Source: Daldinia sp. FL1419 (taxonomy: Eukaryota > Ascomycota > Sordariomycetes > Xylariales > Hypoxylaceae). Taken from it: a stretch of DNA of 49,986 nt. Positions 10,682 to 22,413 of this stretch are shown here, in pieces. Positions within the stretch are counted from its first letter, which is position 1; each line of letters starts with the position of its first letter. The position numbers and the translations under genes were made by a program. The notes below the pieces were generated by a model. It saw only the letters and a program-made list of their open reading frames with translations, had not been told where the DNA came from and did no database searches. The stretch spans positions 1-49,986 of the forward strand of contig MU623534.1 in assembly GCA_025201765.1 (NCBI GenBank). The letters are read 5' to 3'.

Positions 10682-11517
10682 ATTGGAAATCGGTTGTGGT
10701 TCTTGGAGTGGAGTTGCGTACTGGATTCAAGATGGCCAAGTTCGAAGAGTACTAGCAAATGTAGGGTAGGATTCGAAACTTTGTTTTGTTAAAGTTTAGA
10801 CGTTGTCAAGTTGGTGACACGAAGCACGCGTCTTTGCGCATATGATGTACTACCTCTTACTACTTACCTCCTTACTTAGGTACTTACCTTACCTACCTAC
10901 CTAGGTTGGTTAATTAGGTAGTTAGTTACCTTATGTATGTACATGTTTGGCTGGTTCCGTTGGTGGGGCACCCGTTCCGCCCAACTTGAACTTACCTAAC
11001 CTTAGGAGAGGTACCTTCTCTTGGGCAAACTTGTAAACAAACCGAGTTGTCTCGGGTAACACAGCATAGACGCTGCATTGCCATTCTTATTACACCGAGT
11101 TACACAAAGTACCTGGTACCCTAGGCGAAAACGAGAAATATCGTCAAATTTCGGAATAACATATCACATAGGTAGGTAGTTAGTTAGAATAGTTAACTAT
11201 AGGAAAGGCAAGAAATAAATCTCTGAGAGACATACCCGATGTATGGTATCATCTTGAAGCATGTGATAAATGAAAATCAAATTTCTACCGAATAAAGACA
11301 TCCCATATAGCATTTAAAACCATGGGCTCCCCCAAAAATTTCAACGCCTATATTAGCAATGCAATTTCTAGCTTGCATCGATAGGGGTATACTAATAAAT
11401 ATCGCTAGTCCCCTAAACTAACAATTCCCATGATACTACCTCCACCCAAAATTCCACCGCTGCTAGATCATAAAACCCTCCATCCTATGTATGACCCTTC
11501 TGAGCAAATGCGCATCC
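10682..11517. other. intergenic between DCP2 3' end and USE1 start, with TAGGTA cluster
   Basis: No gene is seen. The part upstream of USE1 (about 10855-10930) is packed with TACCTA/TAGGTA motifs (CTTACCTACCTACCTAGG and relatives), part of the interspersed motif family described in the findings. Confidence 0.55.
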
Positions 11518-14295
11518 TCAACGCCTCGCGCTGTTGGATGCGTTTTCTAAGAAATTCAACAAGAAATTTCTGTCTGCCGGAGACAACGGGGCGGAGGCTT
11601 GGCTTTCTCGTATCGATGCGTTCCCTCGCAAACCCGGCCTCCCTTCGCCTCCGCTAGAAGCAACCGAGCCCAGCCGGGATCGTGGTGCTGCGCCAGCGCT
11701 ATACTGGTCGAATGTTGCCGGCTCTTTTCCTTTGCTTTGTTCGAAATTTGACGGCGACTTTCCGAAAAGAGATAAAAGTGCACTCTTCTGCTCGGCGGTT
11801 GAATCTTGCCGAAACTGTACACTACCCGGAACTGGTAGTGCCGATGCAGAAGGAGGATCTTGGAGTAGCGACAACGGATTGTGCTGACTCCCCTGTGAGG
11901 TACCGTAGGGGTAAGAGTGTGTCGGATCTGCATACGTTCTCGGTGACGAGCGGCCGAATTGTTGTGCCTTTTGTGGTGCTAGCTGATATGGCCTCGGAGA
12001 CGGGTTTGTAAGAGAAGGGGATCCCTTGTTGAATGACCTATGGCTAAGCTGTGATGCCGTGGTTGGGTATCGACCTGTCTCAGACCCGGCGGCCGAAGCT
12101 ACCCTGTTCTGAGTTGGCGACTGCTGTCCGGGTTGAGGGCGAGACAGTATGGCTAATGCACGGAATGGAAGGTTTGCTTCGGGGTTCATTTGCACAGGAC
12201 GACCATTCTCGTGAGCGGCAGATCTCATGGAACCAGCATTAGAATGAGGTTGACTCGGCCATTGCTGTTTCTCGCCTTCACTAAGCCGGGAAGAACGCCG
12301 GGCCACCGTTTCCCTATCGACTTCATTTTGTAACGGCATCGATTCTGCCTTCTTGAACATGTTGAGCAAGTCTGAGCGATGCTTATCGGTTGGAGGCCTA
12401 GGTCGTGCCCCGGGCCCCGACGGTGCCGCATAACTATTGTTCATTGACGAGTTATTAAGACCGGAAAGCATGGCCGTAGCTTCGTATTGGCTAGCAAATG
12501 CATTGCTTGGCGCGGAAAACTGGTTCTGGGGATTCTGCGCCGGTGGCATGTTTGCAACTTGTCCTGGTTGTTCCGGCGCTAGGCGTTGGTTTATATCGGG
12601 CTGTTGTGGTACACCACCCTTGAGAAGATGTAATAGGTTGGCTGGGTTCGCGGGTAGCTCTTGAGGCATCATTCTCTCGGGGTAGCCACCTTGTAAGCCA
12701 TGCTTGGGGACCTGAGGACCGTACGTGCCATATTGATTTCCTTGTGGTAACCCAGTAGGTCCTGGCTGAGCAACCGTATTGTCTGTAACTTGTGGAGAGG
12801 AAGCCATGCCGCGTAGAAGCATAGCCTTTTGTACCTGCGGCGGTAATGGTTGGGGATGAACGAGCTGTACCGGTTGGTTCCGGGATTGGTGCGGTTGTTC
12901 TAGGGGAGCTGGAGGGTTGGGAAGCTCAGTACTGATATCAACATGTGGACGAGCTCGGTGTTGCACGTAGTTTACACTCAAATTCACATCAACTGGCCGT
13001 GCCGCTCCGTAGCTGGGAACAGGCACGTGCTGGTCAGGATGACGGGGCAGGACCACGGGTTCGGGTGCATTAGCCGTCGTAGGGTCAAACGGAATGCGGG
13101 TGTTGCCCCCTTGCGCTTGTCTAGATGTGTCATCGTCATTTGATGCCTTTGGCCGCAAAAGAGACAGAAGAGCCTGCCCTGCTTGTTGGTCTGAGGTTGG
13201 TGACAATATCTGAAGACCCTGCGTAGGGGGTTTGACCTTAAGTAACCTCTGCAGCTCCTTCGTTGCACTATCAATGAAATCCGGGTTAGTACGTGAGGTA
13301 AACGGGGCTTGATTTGGTGAGCGGACAACGTTGTCATCCGTCAGAGTTTCCTCATAGAACTGAGGATGGTGGTGACTGCTGGGGTGCCCAAGTTTCTGAG
13401 CATCCAGCTTCTTTTGTTTCATTACCCATTGTCGTAACTGGACCATGAACGGAGCGACCATGTAGAATTTGTCATTGGAAGGATTTCCAACCCCGTTCTT
13501 CCCGGCACCTTTCCTCTTGCGATATGCCGGTAGCTCTTCGACCTTGTACCACTTGATGGCACCAATTTCCTTCCTGGTCCTTGTCTCGAAGACGGTGTCC
13601 TCCGGTACGCCGCGAAATACGTAGAGCCGGACCTGTTGGTCATGCATAGTAACCTCGAGGGGATGGACTGGTTCATTCTTGTCAACAAGACCGGCTTCCC
13701 GAAGATCATATCCTGTCTCTTCGTAAACCTCGCGGATAGCACAATCGAGATCGTCCTCGTCTTTATTTATTTTCCCTCGTGGGAAACTCCAGCTCGCTCC
13801 CTTCTTGTAACCCCGAACAAGGACGGCTGCGTCCATATCGTCATTGAGCATAACTGCTCCTCGAACAGGAACTCTCGTCTTATATTGCATAAATTCTTCG
13901 AAAGCTTTGATATGACTCTCCGCAGAGAATGATGCTAGTAAAGGACAGTGTTGGAACATTTTAAGACTGAAACTCCGCAACGACATGGAAGGCAGGGCGG
14001 GATCTAAAGGTCTGATGAAATCTTCGTAGAACCATTGTGCTTCTTCAATTTGGAAGCATATACGGGCCACTGAGGAGAGGTCTTCTCGGGGGAGGTTTAT
14101 GATGAATCGAACGCAGAGGTCGTCCAACCCTAGGAAACAACGTTAGCTAATATTTCGTCTATATGGCGCGCCTAACGCCGCGCCAGCAGTAATGGCCAGA
14201 TTGAGACGAAATGGATGTCTTTTTTATTTTATTTTATTTTCAAGGGAAGCGGTACTTTACTTACAATCTTCTAATGTCATTTTGTCTTGCGCCAT
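11518..14295 (-). CDS. DCP2: mRNA decapping enzyme subunit 2 (Nudix hydrolase DCP2)
   Basis: A 31-nt first exon (14295-14265, MAQDKMTLED) splices across a 135-nt intron to the large exon (14129-11518). The junction recreates Trp11, giving the DCP2 signature EDWLDDLCVRFIINLP. The product has 880 residues. The N-terminal regulatory helical domain covers about 10-95, and the Nudix domain about 95-240. A perfect Nudix box lies at 129-151: GKINKDE, seven residues, then REVYEETG. The box glutamates bind Mg2+ for removal of the m7G cap in 5'-3' mRNA decay with DCP1. Box B-like residues follow (IKWYKVEELP). The remaining 600 or so residues are Pro/Gln/Ser-rich and disordered, as in fungal DCP2, with repeated short LL-containing motifs (LLHLLKGG, LLNMFKKAE, LLSLFGKSP, FLLNFLENA) that resemble helical leucine-rich motifs recruiting Edc3 or Pat1. 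Omitting the tiny first exon would wrongly start the protein at a TTG codon. Confidence 0.95.
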
Positions 14296-16007
14296 ACCGA
14301 GTTCTACTTCCTTGCATGACCACAAGTTGGGCAGAACGTTGTGTTGAAGTGAGAAGCCGACCAATTATAGGACGGCGCGACGAGCAGGCGGCAAGTGAGG
14401 GGTGGCGTCGGGTTGGTAGCTTTGGAAGCTCGAAAAGACACGGCTGCGCTATGAAATACTATTGTCAATTGAATTATACTGATAATTTGTTTTTCTTGAA
14501 TATTGGATCAAGTTGATTGTAAGTGAATAAAGTGGTCCTATTGCGCCGAACAAACAGAACGAATCGTAAGAAATGAAGGGAAGCTGTTTGGGAGTTGCTA
14601 AGTTGGACAGTTGGGTAGGATCTGCCGATGTGGGGAGTGAAAGAGCGAAAGAGCGATAATAAAGTAAGGCGTTGTGGCTGATAAGCTTTGCAGTTTGTAG
14701 AACGTGGCCAGTGCTGATTGCATCTCTAATACGCCAAGCCCCTATATAAGTACATATATTAGGTACGTATATGTACGTACCGAGATACCCAAGTATCCAC
14801 CTGGGCAGCCTTGCAGTGAGAATTTTCAGTTGGACAGTAAAAACTGCTTACAGATCAGAGCCTCAAATCCCTGTGTGAGTGACTCTTATTACTCATGGGA
14901 GAATTTGCCACCGAGAGATGTCTGGGATGGTGTACCCATATTAGGTACCTAACGGTTAGTTTTCTATGCGATGGATATTCACCAAGTCATACTTCCGTAA
15001 CTCCAAGCAAATGATCTTAAAAGGGGCAACGTGATATTTCTTACGGTACAACAATAAAAGTATTCCAGAAAATAGAAAACATTCTTACAAGTAAATATAT
15101 AAATATTTTATCATTGTTGAATATCACCCTAGTTGCACACAGCCCAACAGATTCTATCGGACGAACATTGATGCCAGATTATTCAGATAAAAGTATCAAT
15201 GTATGTACCCTGTCCCAAACCCAGTGTTAGTCACAGGTATGTACGAATTTTTTATATCTTTTATCAATGTCTCCCTCCATATGTCTAACAAATCATTGAA
15301 TGAGTCAAACAGCTACGGCTGGTGTTGTTAGGCGTCCCATTCACATGTTTCGAGAATTGCAAGTCTGCACCGTAATCCAAGGATCTAGGTTAGACCAAAC
15401 TCCAAAATACGTACATGTATGATGCATCTTTGAGCAATCTAAAAATAACTACCGAAACTTAAGCGTCCGGGATTGTTACGCAAGCCCCACAGGAGTGCCG
15501 TAGCTTCGGGACCAAGTGGATTGCCATTGAAGGTAAAAAGACAGGGGCGTTAATTTTTGAACAAGGATCATAACGACTAATAACCCCTTCGAAAATTGCG
15601 TCAGAATAATAGGAAACGACCCTTTAAATTGATCAAAGTACGAGTTTTGGACGACAATATAACAGTTGTCTGGTGCCTCTTACTTAAGTAAGTACGTGAG
15701 TTATTGCCAAGTACGAAATAGACTCATCAAGACTCTTAGTAGGTACTCAATCAGTCAGTACATCCAAAGCAACCCTTCACAACATTCTGTCATGGAAATA
15801 TCCGAACCGGGAATATTCGATTATCAAACTACCTAACTAATCTCCCTATGGCGAACGAGCTATTCGTAGTTCATGCAAACGTGAGGATTAAGCAAAGCAC
15901 CATTAAAAACAGAGAACCTCGTCACCCCTAATGTCCCCGCACAACCCAAGTTGCACACACTAAAACCTGTTTCCTCACGCCCATGAAGGATATCGACCCT
16001 GTTGCCA
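14296..16007. other. intergenic, promoter of DCP2 and 3' region of RRM gene
   Basis: There is no supportable gene. The 82-codon frame at 14704-14952 lies over TACGTA/GTACAT-rich spacer and is not protein-like. Short direct AT-rich tracts occur around 15050-15120. I see nothing else. Confidence 0.45.
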
Positions 16008-17691
16008 CTAATTATCACTGCTATTGTTACTATCGATATTGTCGCTGTCATCCGTGCGAAGATAGGCAAAGCGGTTCTGGCTGCTGGCACCAAACTTGGG
16101 GCGAGACGTATCCTTCTGAGCAGTCTTTCGAGCGGGCTCTTGGGCAGGTTTCTGGGCGGGCTTCTGGGCAGGTTTCTGGGCGGGCTTCTGAGCGACCGTC
16201 TGGGTGACTTTCTGAGTCTCCTCCTGCTGTGTATATCGAGATTCCTGAGGATCAACCAGCGGTCCAGCACACTCGTCGTAATCCCAAACAATCTGCCACT
16301 TCTTGTACTTTCTAGATACGCAAACACTCTTAGCTAAGTCCTCGTTTGAAAGGCTTGGGCAAACTTACGCTCGGCTATGCATGCACGTCTTGGCAACAAC
16401 TGCGTCGTAGATGGAGTTGGTCTTGATGTAGAAGGTACCGTCTGAGTGGGTGATTCTGATGATGACGAGCTTTGCGATATGTGCCATATCTAATCGAATC
16501 TCTCGTTCGGTAAGTTGTCCCCCGCAGTTCTGGATGCGGATGTTTCGGCTTGCGCCTCGGCGAATTTGAGCGGCAAGGTCAGCCTTGATGATGTAAGGGC
16601 GAGCCGCCCATGAGATACTAATCTATGGAGCTGTTAGCGAGATAGAGAAAATGATACGATGGCCTATGGGATTAACCTTTTCGCCATGAATATATAAGCC
16701 ATTTTTGGCTGCATGCTGGAAGAACGCTAGGGCTGCTGCTTCCTCAACGAAGGATACGAATGCACCATTGTCTGAAAGCATTCGCACGCCAGACAAAGCG
16801 CCGCCACGAATGGCACTGGTGATATCCCAGTAAGTCGTACCCGTCACTAAGCCCCTCAAATACAGTGTCGTCTGGGGCCCGGGGGAAGGTGCTAACTCAT
16901 CTGTACCGCGGCGCCAAGGCTCGTTGAATCGTTTCTGCATACTGGATGCCAAGGGTCCTGGATTTGCTGGTCCATCCGATGATTTCTTAGCTGAAAGAAA
17001 CGCGTAGTCTTCTTTGCTCTTGTAGGAAGCAGTGGGTGTATCTTTCTGCGCTGGGCGAGGTACCTTGTATTTGGCCTTGTCTTCGACCTCAATAGGCGCC
17101 GGTGAATGAGATAGCCCATGCTGGCTCAAAGCCTACGACTAATTAACTCTTGCCAGAATATATTCCCAAGAAAATCACTCCATAACCATCCAGGATTTTA
17201 AGTAGATGGAATGCTTACCAGGAGATGACTACCGGCGATACCTTGTCGCAGAAGGTTAAGGGTCAGGGCCGCTGGAAGAGGTTAGTATAAGCCTATAATA
17301 TCTTTGTTAAGTTATCAGGTGGAGTCTATACTATATTGGCCTCGAGAAAGCAGGAGGTCCCTGTACTCATCCATCGGAAGGCACATGAGCGGGCCTATCG
17401 TGCCAGGGACGGATCCATCCCTGAGTTTGTATTCACAGGTCTAATTATCAAGTTAGAAAACGGATGATATATCCGAATGCTAGAAGTTACTAGGTACTCA
17501 CGGCGTTGGCTCTATCACAGAATAGTATGTTAGCCTCTAGATCTGGGGCAAAGCTAGTGATTGAAGAATTCACCCGTTGGGAGTGCCTTAATGACATAGC
17601 GAATGATGCGACTTTATGAATTAACTTACTGTTGTAGGAGAGTCTCGAAGTTGGCTCTATCGAGCACCACAGTATCTTGCGACGTTGCCAT
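16008..17691 (-). CDS. two-RRM RNA-binding protein with PAQK-repeat tail
   Basis: Seven exons on the minus strand (17691-17630, 17553-17502, 17440-17332, 17271-17219, 17132-16677, 16622-16369, 16311-16008) join in frame to 429 residues. A helical N-terminus (EYRDLLLSR, LTLNLLRQG) precedes an RRM at about 180-250 with RNP-like TLYLRGL and NGAFVSFVE. A second, more divergent RRM at about 270-345 contains NIRIQN and the IKTNSIYDAVVAKT stretch. The C-terminal tail holds PAQK repeated four times, coded by two perfect 24-bp repeats, and an Asp/Asn/Ser-rich end. The architecture resembles ascomycete RRM proteins of unknown target; an RNA-binding role in nucleus or cytoplasm is inferred. The large exons 5-7 are secure. 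Exons 2 and 3 are small and less certain: the exon 3 donor GTATAG and the exon 5 donor GTTAAT are atypical, and an alternative acceptor for exon 2 gives a stop. Confidence 0.75.
16141..16188 (-). repeat. two perfect 24-bp tandem repeats coding PAQKPAQK
   Basis: The unit TGGGCAGGTTTCTGGGCGGG plus CTTC occurs at 16141-16164 and again, without a single mismatch, at 16165-16188. Each is itself two diverged 12-bp halves. Both lie inside the last exon of the RRM gene. A perfect match at synonymous sites points to recent duplication. Confidence 0.9.
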
Positions 17692-18422
17692 GATGTTGGT
17701 ATGCCAGACACGGCGAACAAGAAATAGGAAAAAGGGAGTTTTCAGGCAATGATTTAAATCCCGACCATATACGATGGAGGGGGAATTTTGTGTAGGTAGA
17801 CAAACGACGGCGCATCAATATTTTGTGGGAGGGGTGAGAAATCAGGCAACCCTTGAGAAGAAAAAATAGACACGCCAACAAATTTTCACGGCAACCATGA
17901 CGGATACCCAGCAACAACCTGCATGACAGTAACCACTATCTACCTGATATATGTACCTATGGACTCGGTACGACAGTTTTACTTCCATATATGTACAATG
18001 AAATATCTACCACCCGTTAGTAACTGTACATCATACCTCTTGCCATTTGTTTAAGCCAAACTATGAAGGACTAATAAAGGCGTCAAATGTGACAGAGAGG
18101 CAAACGATGTAGTAGATCATTAATAATCTGCAAAGTACATGGATGCTTATTATTCAAATGAGATGTAAAGAAAATGAGTCTGTAGTTAGGCACTACCTAT
18201 CTGTAGTCCTAACTAACGGTTATGACGCATCTGGTTTGCTCCTTTTGACTAATGGGATGCTATTTGAAGCAGGTAATACCTAGACGTGTTTCCTGGAACA
18301 TTGTATTGTAAATAGCATGGCATTATGCTGATTGTACTGCCTATCCTGAAGACCACGTTATTAGACCTAGTCAGGGGCTAAATTTGCGGTTGGTAATGAT
18401 TACCACTGTACCCTAATAGTTT

Positions 18423-18439
18423 ACCGAACCGTGTTCGGT
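18423..18439. promoter_or_regulatory. perfect inverted repeat ACCGAAC-CGT-GTTCGGT
   Basis: Seven-base arms match perfectly around a 3-nt spacer. The outer triplets read CCG and CGG nine bases apart, an everted arrangement of the kind bound by Zn2Cys6 dimers. It is isolated in a gene-free gap, so function is unproven. Confidence 0.25.
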
Positions 18440-20938
18440 TGGGCATATACGCTGTATGGTAAATAGATTATAGACACTGCTGTTCATTACAACTCCTCAT
18501 TGAAATCTACTAGGCGGCGCCCCTACGAAGTTTTTGTCGAGAATCACTCGAGGAAGGCTGACTGTAAAACTACCTAGATACTCGAAATCAGCATTCGAGT
18601 ATCTACTTTGAAAACTAGCATATTGGCTAGGTAGTTACCTAGGTAATACCATCCTTAGACTTAGGAATTAGACCTCTGTACCTACTTTCAAGGATGAAAG
18701 TATCCTGGCTACCCATATTCCATACCTATGGCTAGGTAGGTAGGTACCTAGGTACATGTACCATACCGAGTTTCTGTGGTATAAGAAGGCTGTAAATTGA
18801 CCATTATTTTACCGGTTTGAAGCTCGAATGTTTGGGATTGGACAAACCCTTGGACTTTGATTCAACTCGAACGTTTACAACTTGAACTACCTAGGTAGAT
18901 AATTATTAAAAGCTTAAATGTTTGGGCCCGATTCAAATGTTGGCGGGAAGCCACAGGAGTACACGGGAACATATATTAGGTAGGTACCTTACGTATACGT
19001 ACAGACGAACCTATACTCAGAGAGATCCTTCGTATTTTTGGTGAATAGGAATCTATTGAAATTTTACGAGATTGCGAAGCCATGAAGATACAGTGGCTAC
19101 GAATCTTAGCGTGGCTGCATGACTGTACGGCTGCTCGAGGGGTTGAAAACTTGGAAGAAAAAGGCATGAAGAGCGGGGTGGAGGCAGAAGACCTTTATAT
19201 GCGCCAGATGATTTGAACCTATTGCAAAATTACTTTTACATGAAAGGAACAGGATGGGTATAAGTAATTCAGAATTTGTATGTTTAATTTTTGATTGCTC
19301 GAATATTTCGAGAGCTTTTTCGTAAAACCAGCGGAACTTGCTATGGTACTTACCTACGTATAGACTACCCTTAGAGCTAGTTATTACAATAATACGATAA
19401 TACTTTCTTTACATGCCCTACTATCTCCAACCGGCAGGCCTGTTGACCTAACCTAGTATTCTCCTAACTACCTACATAGTAGTAACTAGTTGAAATCCAA
19501 GTTTACCTTGGTAGTCTCTAGGGCTGAATTTGAATAAAAAGGTCTCGTAGTATCCCCAGGTGAAACAAGAAAAAGGCTGACGGGGTACAGGGCATATGTA
19601 TGTAACTTGCATAGTGGTACGCCTCATGTAGATATATGTACGTTTCGGCGAAGCCACTGGATCAAAGTTTGTAAACCACGTAACTCGTGGAAATCTCTTT
19701 TTGGGTTGGCTCGAGTTATTATATCCGGGGCTTGGTTTGAAGTTCATGAAAGAAAAGGCATGCGATGGACGAAATAACTAATATGTGGTGAAAATTATGA
19801 ATGAACGTTGGGGTCTGGTGATAACAGAGCCTCCCTCCCGGGTATTCGACTAATAAGACTGAAAAAAAGCGGCCTATTTTTAGGTTCGACAAGCATTTTT
19901 TTACAGGTACATGTTGGTGTGGACCCACCAAGACAGAGGTATGTCACCCGATCTTAAAGTTAAGAGACATAGGACATAACATGGGATGATGGCTTATACT
20001 AATTGGCACATATTTAATGGTGGTGACTTAACTTTGGATATCTTCGGGGTTAGGCTGGAGTTCATATTCAACATGTTGTCCGCAAATACCTAAGAGTACT
20101 GTAGTGAAAGGGACCCAAAATGATGGCATCGATAGCTGGGGTACATTAGGGTATTGTATGTACACAGTACTCGATTTGGATAACTATTGTTAGTGATAAT
20201 CGCTTAACTAGAAGCAGGTTCTGGACCAGTTCAGGTCCCCGGGTACTTCCCCCCTACGCCACTATGTAGTACCCACTAATACGGGATCTCACTGGCAGCC
20301 AGTAATCATTCGCTGCATGCCCTGTAGTGTAACCCGATTACCGCACCTACCAACGCCGCCATACCTTTTTAGGTAGAGAGCCCCATGTTGATGGTGCGTA
20401 CCGCTGCTGCCAACACTTCGTGTTCATCGTTCTACCTTGGGCCAATCGAATGGAACCTTCTACACCAGATGCTTTAGAGGCTTAGCGGGAAAATGCAAAG
20501 TACCCGTTAGTGAGCCTTTAGTGAGCCCATCATCTCATCTTTTTCGTATCCTCTTATCCTCTTATCCTTCTTTCATCCCAATTCTTTCCCACCCTCTCGT
20601 TCCTCGATGAATTGACAGCTTTCTCTCATCGTTCAAAAACCCACGGGCCGTCATTCGCTTTAATAATTGACTCGACTACTACTAATAACACTCGCTTAGT
20701 TTTGATAATAAACTACACCCCGCCCTGGAATACGCTATCCGGGGAAGTCTTGAGTTTACTGCATTTTGGTTTTTTGCACTGTTTTCCTCGGCATTGGCAT
20801 TTGCACCTCGTCTCGACAACGGGACGAAAATAGGGGGATCAAGTTAGGACGAAGCGGCAACGGGCCAACGAGCAACAATTCTTGACGGCCACGATTAATT
20901 CGAAAGACGTAATAATCACTATCCTTGGATTTGGAGTG

Positions 20939-20961
20939 TTTATTTATTTATTTATTTATTT
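20939..20961 (+). repeat. (TTTA)n microsatellite in DUF7137 gene leader
   Basis: Five full TTTA units plus TTT lie about 85 nt upstream of the ATG at 21045, probably in the 5' leader. Confidence 0.85.
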
Positions 20962-21044
20962 GTGGCGTTTTGTTTCCGGCATTTCGTCGGAATTAATCGA
21001 CCGTTAAATTCGTCCTCTATCGGCATTCCATCGTTTGAAACACG

Positions 21045-21984
21045 ATGAAGGGACCAAAGAACCTTGGTCAATTTTTGACCGTAGCTCTCGCCTTAGCCCC
21101 TCTAGCATCAGCATGGCCAGGTTGGCTACCGGATCCAGATACGCTTGTAGTTCGAGCAGATGACCCGTCGCGTACGTGTTAACGTTCCGTAAAATAAATG
21201 GTGAAGGAGTTGGAATTGAATTTTACTAACGAAATTGTAACCAGCTGAATCCACGCCCACACCCACACCTACTAAGGCCGACGACAAAGATAGTTCACCG
21301 GACGATGCTAAAACCACGGAAGATGCTAAGACTACTGCTGCTGATTCTGACGAACCCCAAACTACAAACCTTAATACGGCCGTAATAACCACAAAAGCGG
21401 GAGGTCACGGCAACACCACCGCTAAACCTACCCACAAAACCTTCGACCCGCAGGATGGAGCTGGTGGTGTCGCCATGATAACACCAGCCACTACTGCGGG
21501 ATCAACGCTGTACAGAATCGGAGACCCGACACCAATTACCTGGGTTTGGAACTACACTTCGCTGCAAGGCACGCCAACCGCCATCGATGTTCTAGTTTCA
21601 TGCTCTACGGCTTCCGCTACATGGACACTGACTCAGAACATGACGTTTGAACCTACTGCAACTTTCACCTGGGATACCGAAAAGTACTCGGAGAGCGCCG
21701 TAGCTAGCCCTCTATTAGTCGCCCAGTACACCCTGCTGATCCACGACTCGGACTCGTCCGCCGACGCAACTGCCGAAGCCGGATACCTTGCGCCGTTCGA
21801 CGGTTTCCAATTCGGTCTATACACGGCCCGCCCGTACGAGGACCTTGGTCAGTGGAAGTGCGCAACCTGCAGCGGTGCATTAGGAGATGTCGACCGCCAA
21901 GCCATAGGTTTCGCGATAACCATGAGCATCATCACTGTTCTTAGTTTCACGTGGTACGTGACGGGTATTGCCGCGTTGCTATAG
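21045..21984 (+). CDS. secretory-pathway DUF7137-type protein with C-terminal membrane span
   Basis: Two exons (21045-21171, 21245-21984) give 288 residues. Residues 1-23 are a clear signal peptide (KGPKNLGQ, then a hydrophobic core, ending ASA before WPGWLP). A Thr/Ser/Asp-rich linker with PTPTPT follows at about 44-100. The compact domain at about 125-250 contains YRIGDPTPITWVWNYTSL, NYT/NMT glycosylation sequons and a CATC pair near 240, which resembles the fungal domain I know as DUF7137. A hydrophobic segment at about 264-284 ends in AALL with almost no tail, so the protein is probably cell-surface or endomembrane anchored, with most of its mass outside. The biochemical role is unknown. 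The intron is 73 nt, and the junction makes ADDPSPESTPTP in frame. The family name is from memory and should be treated as tentative. Confidence 0.82.
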
Positions 21985-22413
21985 CCAGGCCCAACTACTC
22001 GTAGGCATACTAGTATGCAGTTAATGGAGAGACGGTACATTTCTGACTGCATATATTTCGGAAATACGAGACAGCATCTTAATGGAGTGGTTATCAGTAC
22101 GGTAATAAATCAAATCTATCTGGGTTTAAGGATACATCATCATGCAGTGGCGTTAATCGTTGAGATGAATTGCAAGGGAGGCCGAAAGGGGGGAGGGACG
22201 ACTTCCGGCATGGGTCCGAAAATGGCGAAGATTTGTTATTTAGAAGTCTACGGCATCGGAAGGGTTATTTATATTGCTATATAGCTCTTAATGACACAAA
22301 CACACCTGGTCAGGTTAATAATCGTTCTACTCGTCTGTTTGAGATTCCGTAATGTTTAATTTGATGTAGATTTCATTCTTATAGGTATTTATCATAATAG
22401 ATATCGTCGTAAT
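21985..22413. other. intergenic between convergent DUF7137 and CDK11-like genes
   Basis: This is the 3' region of two convergent genes; I see nothing else. Frames at 22015-22352 are not protein-like. Confidence 0.45.

Larger units (their letters stand above)
17692..21044. other. largest intergenic gap (about 3.3 kb)
   Basis: No gene can be supported. Minus-strand frames at 18976-19167, 19472-19747 and 19719-19931 are short and lack family-like motifs or good start context. The gap contains a dense TAGGTA/TACCTA cluster at about 18640-18760, an inverted repeat at 18423-18439, a pyrimidine-rich stretch around 20530-20600 and a TTTA repeat at 20939-20961. A non-coding RNA cannot be excluded from sequence reading alone. 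Confidence 0.45.

Noticed and set aside
11534..12664. Plus-strand frames opposite the DCP2 tail
   Set aside because: Shadows of the Pro/Gln/Ser-rich DCP2 tail; the DCP2 frame is continuous with the Nudix domain.
14704..14952. 82-codon frame between DCP2 and the RRM gene
   Set aside because: Lies over repetitive TACGTA-type spacer, poor start context and no motif.
19472..19931. Two overlapping minus-strand frames in the large gap
   Set aside because: Short, overlapping in different frames, no conserved-looking segment or splice partner.
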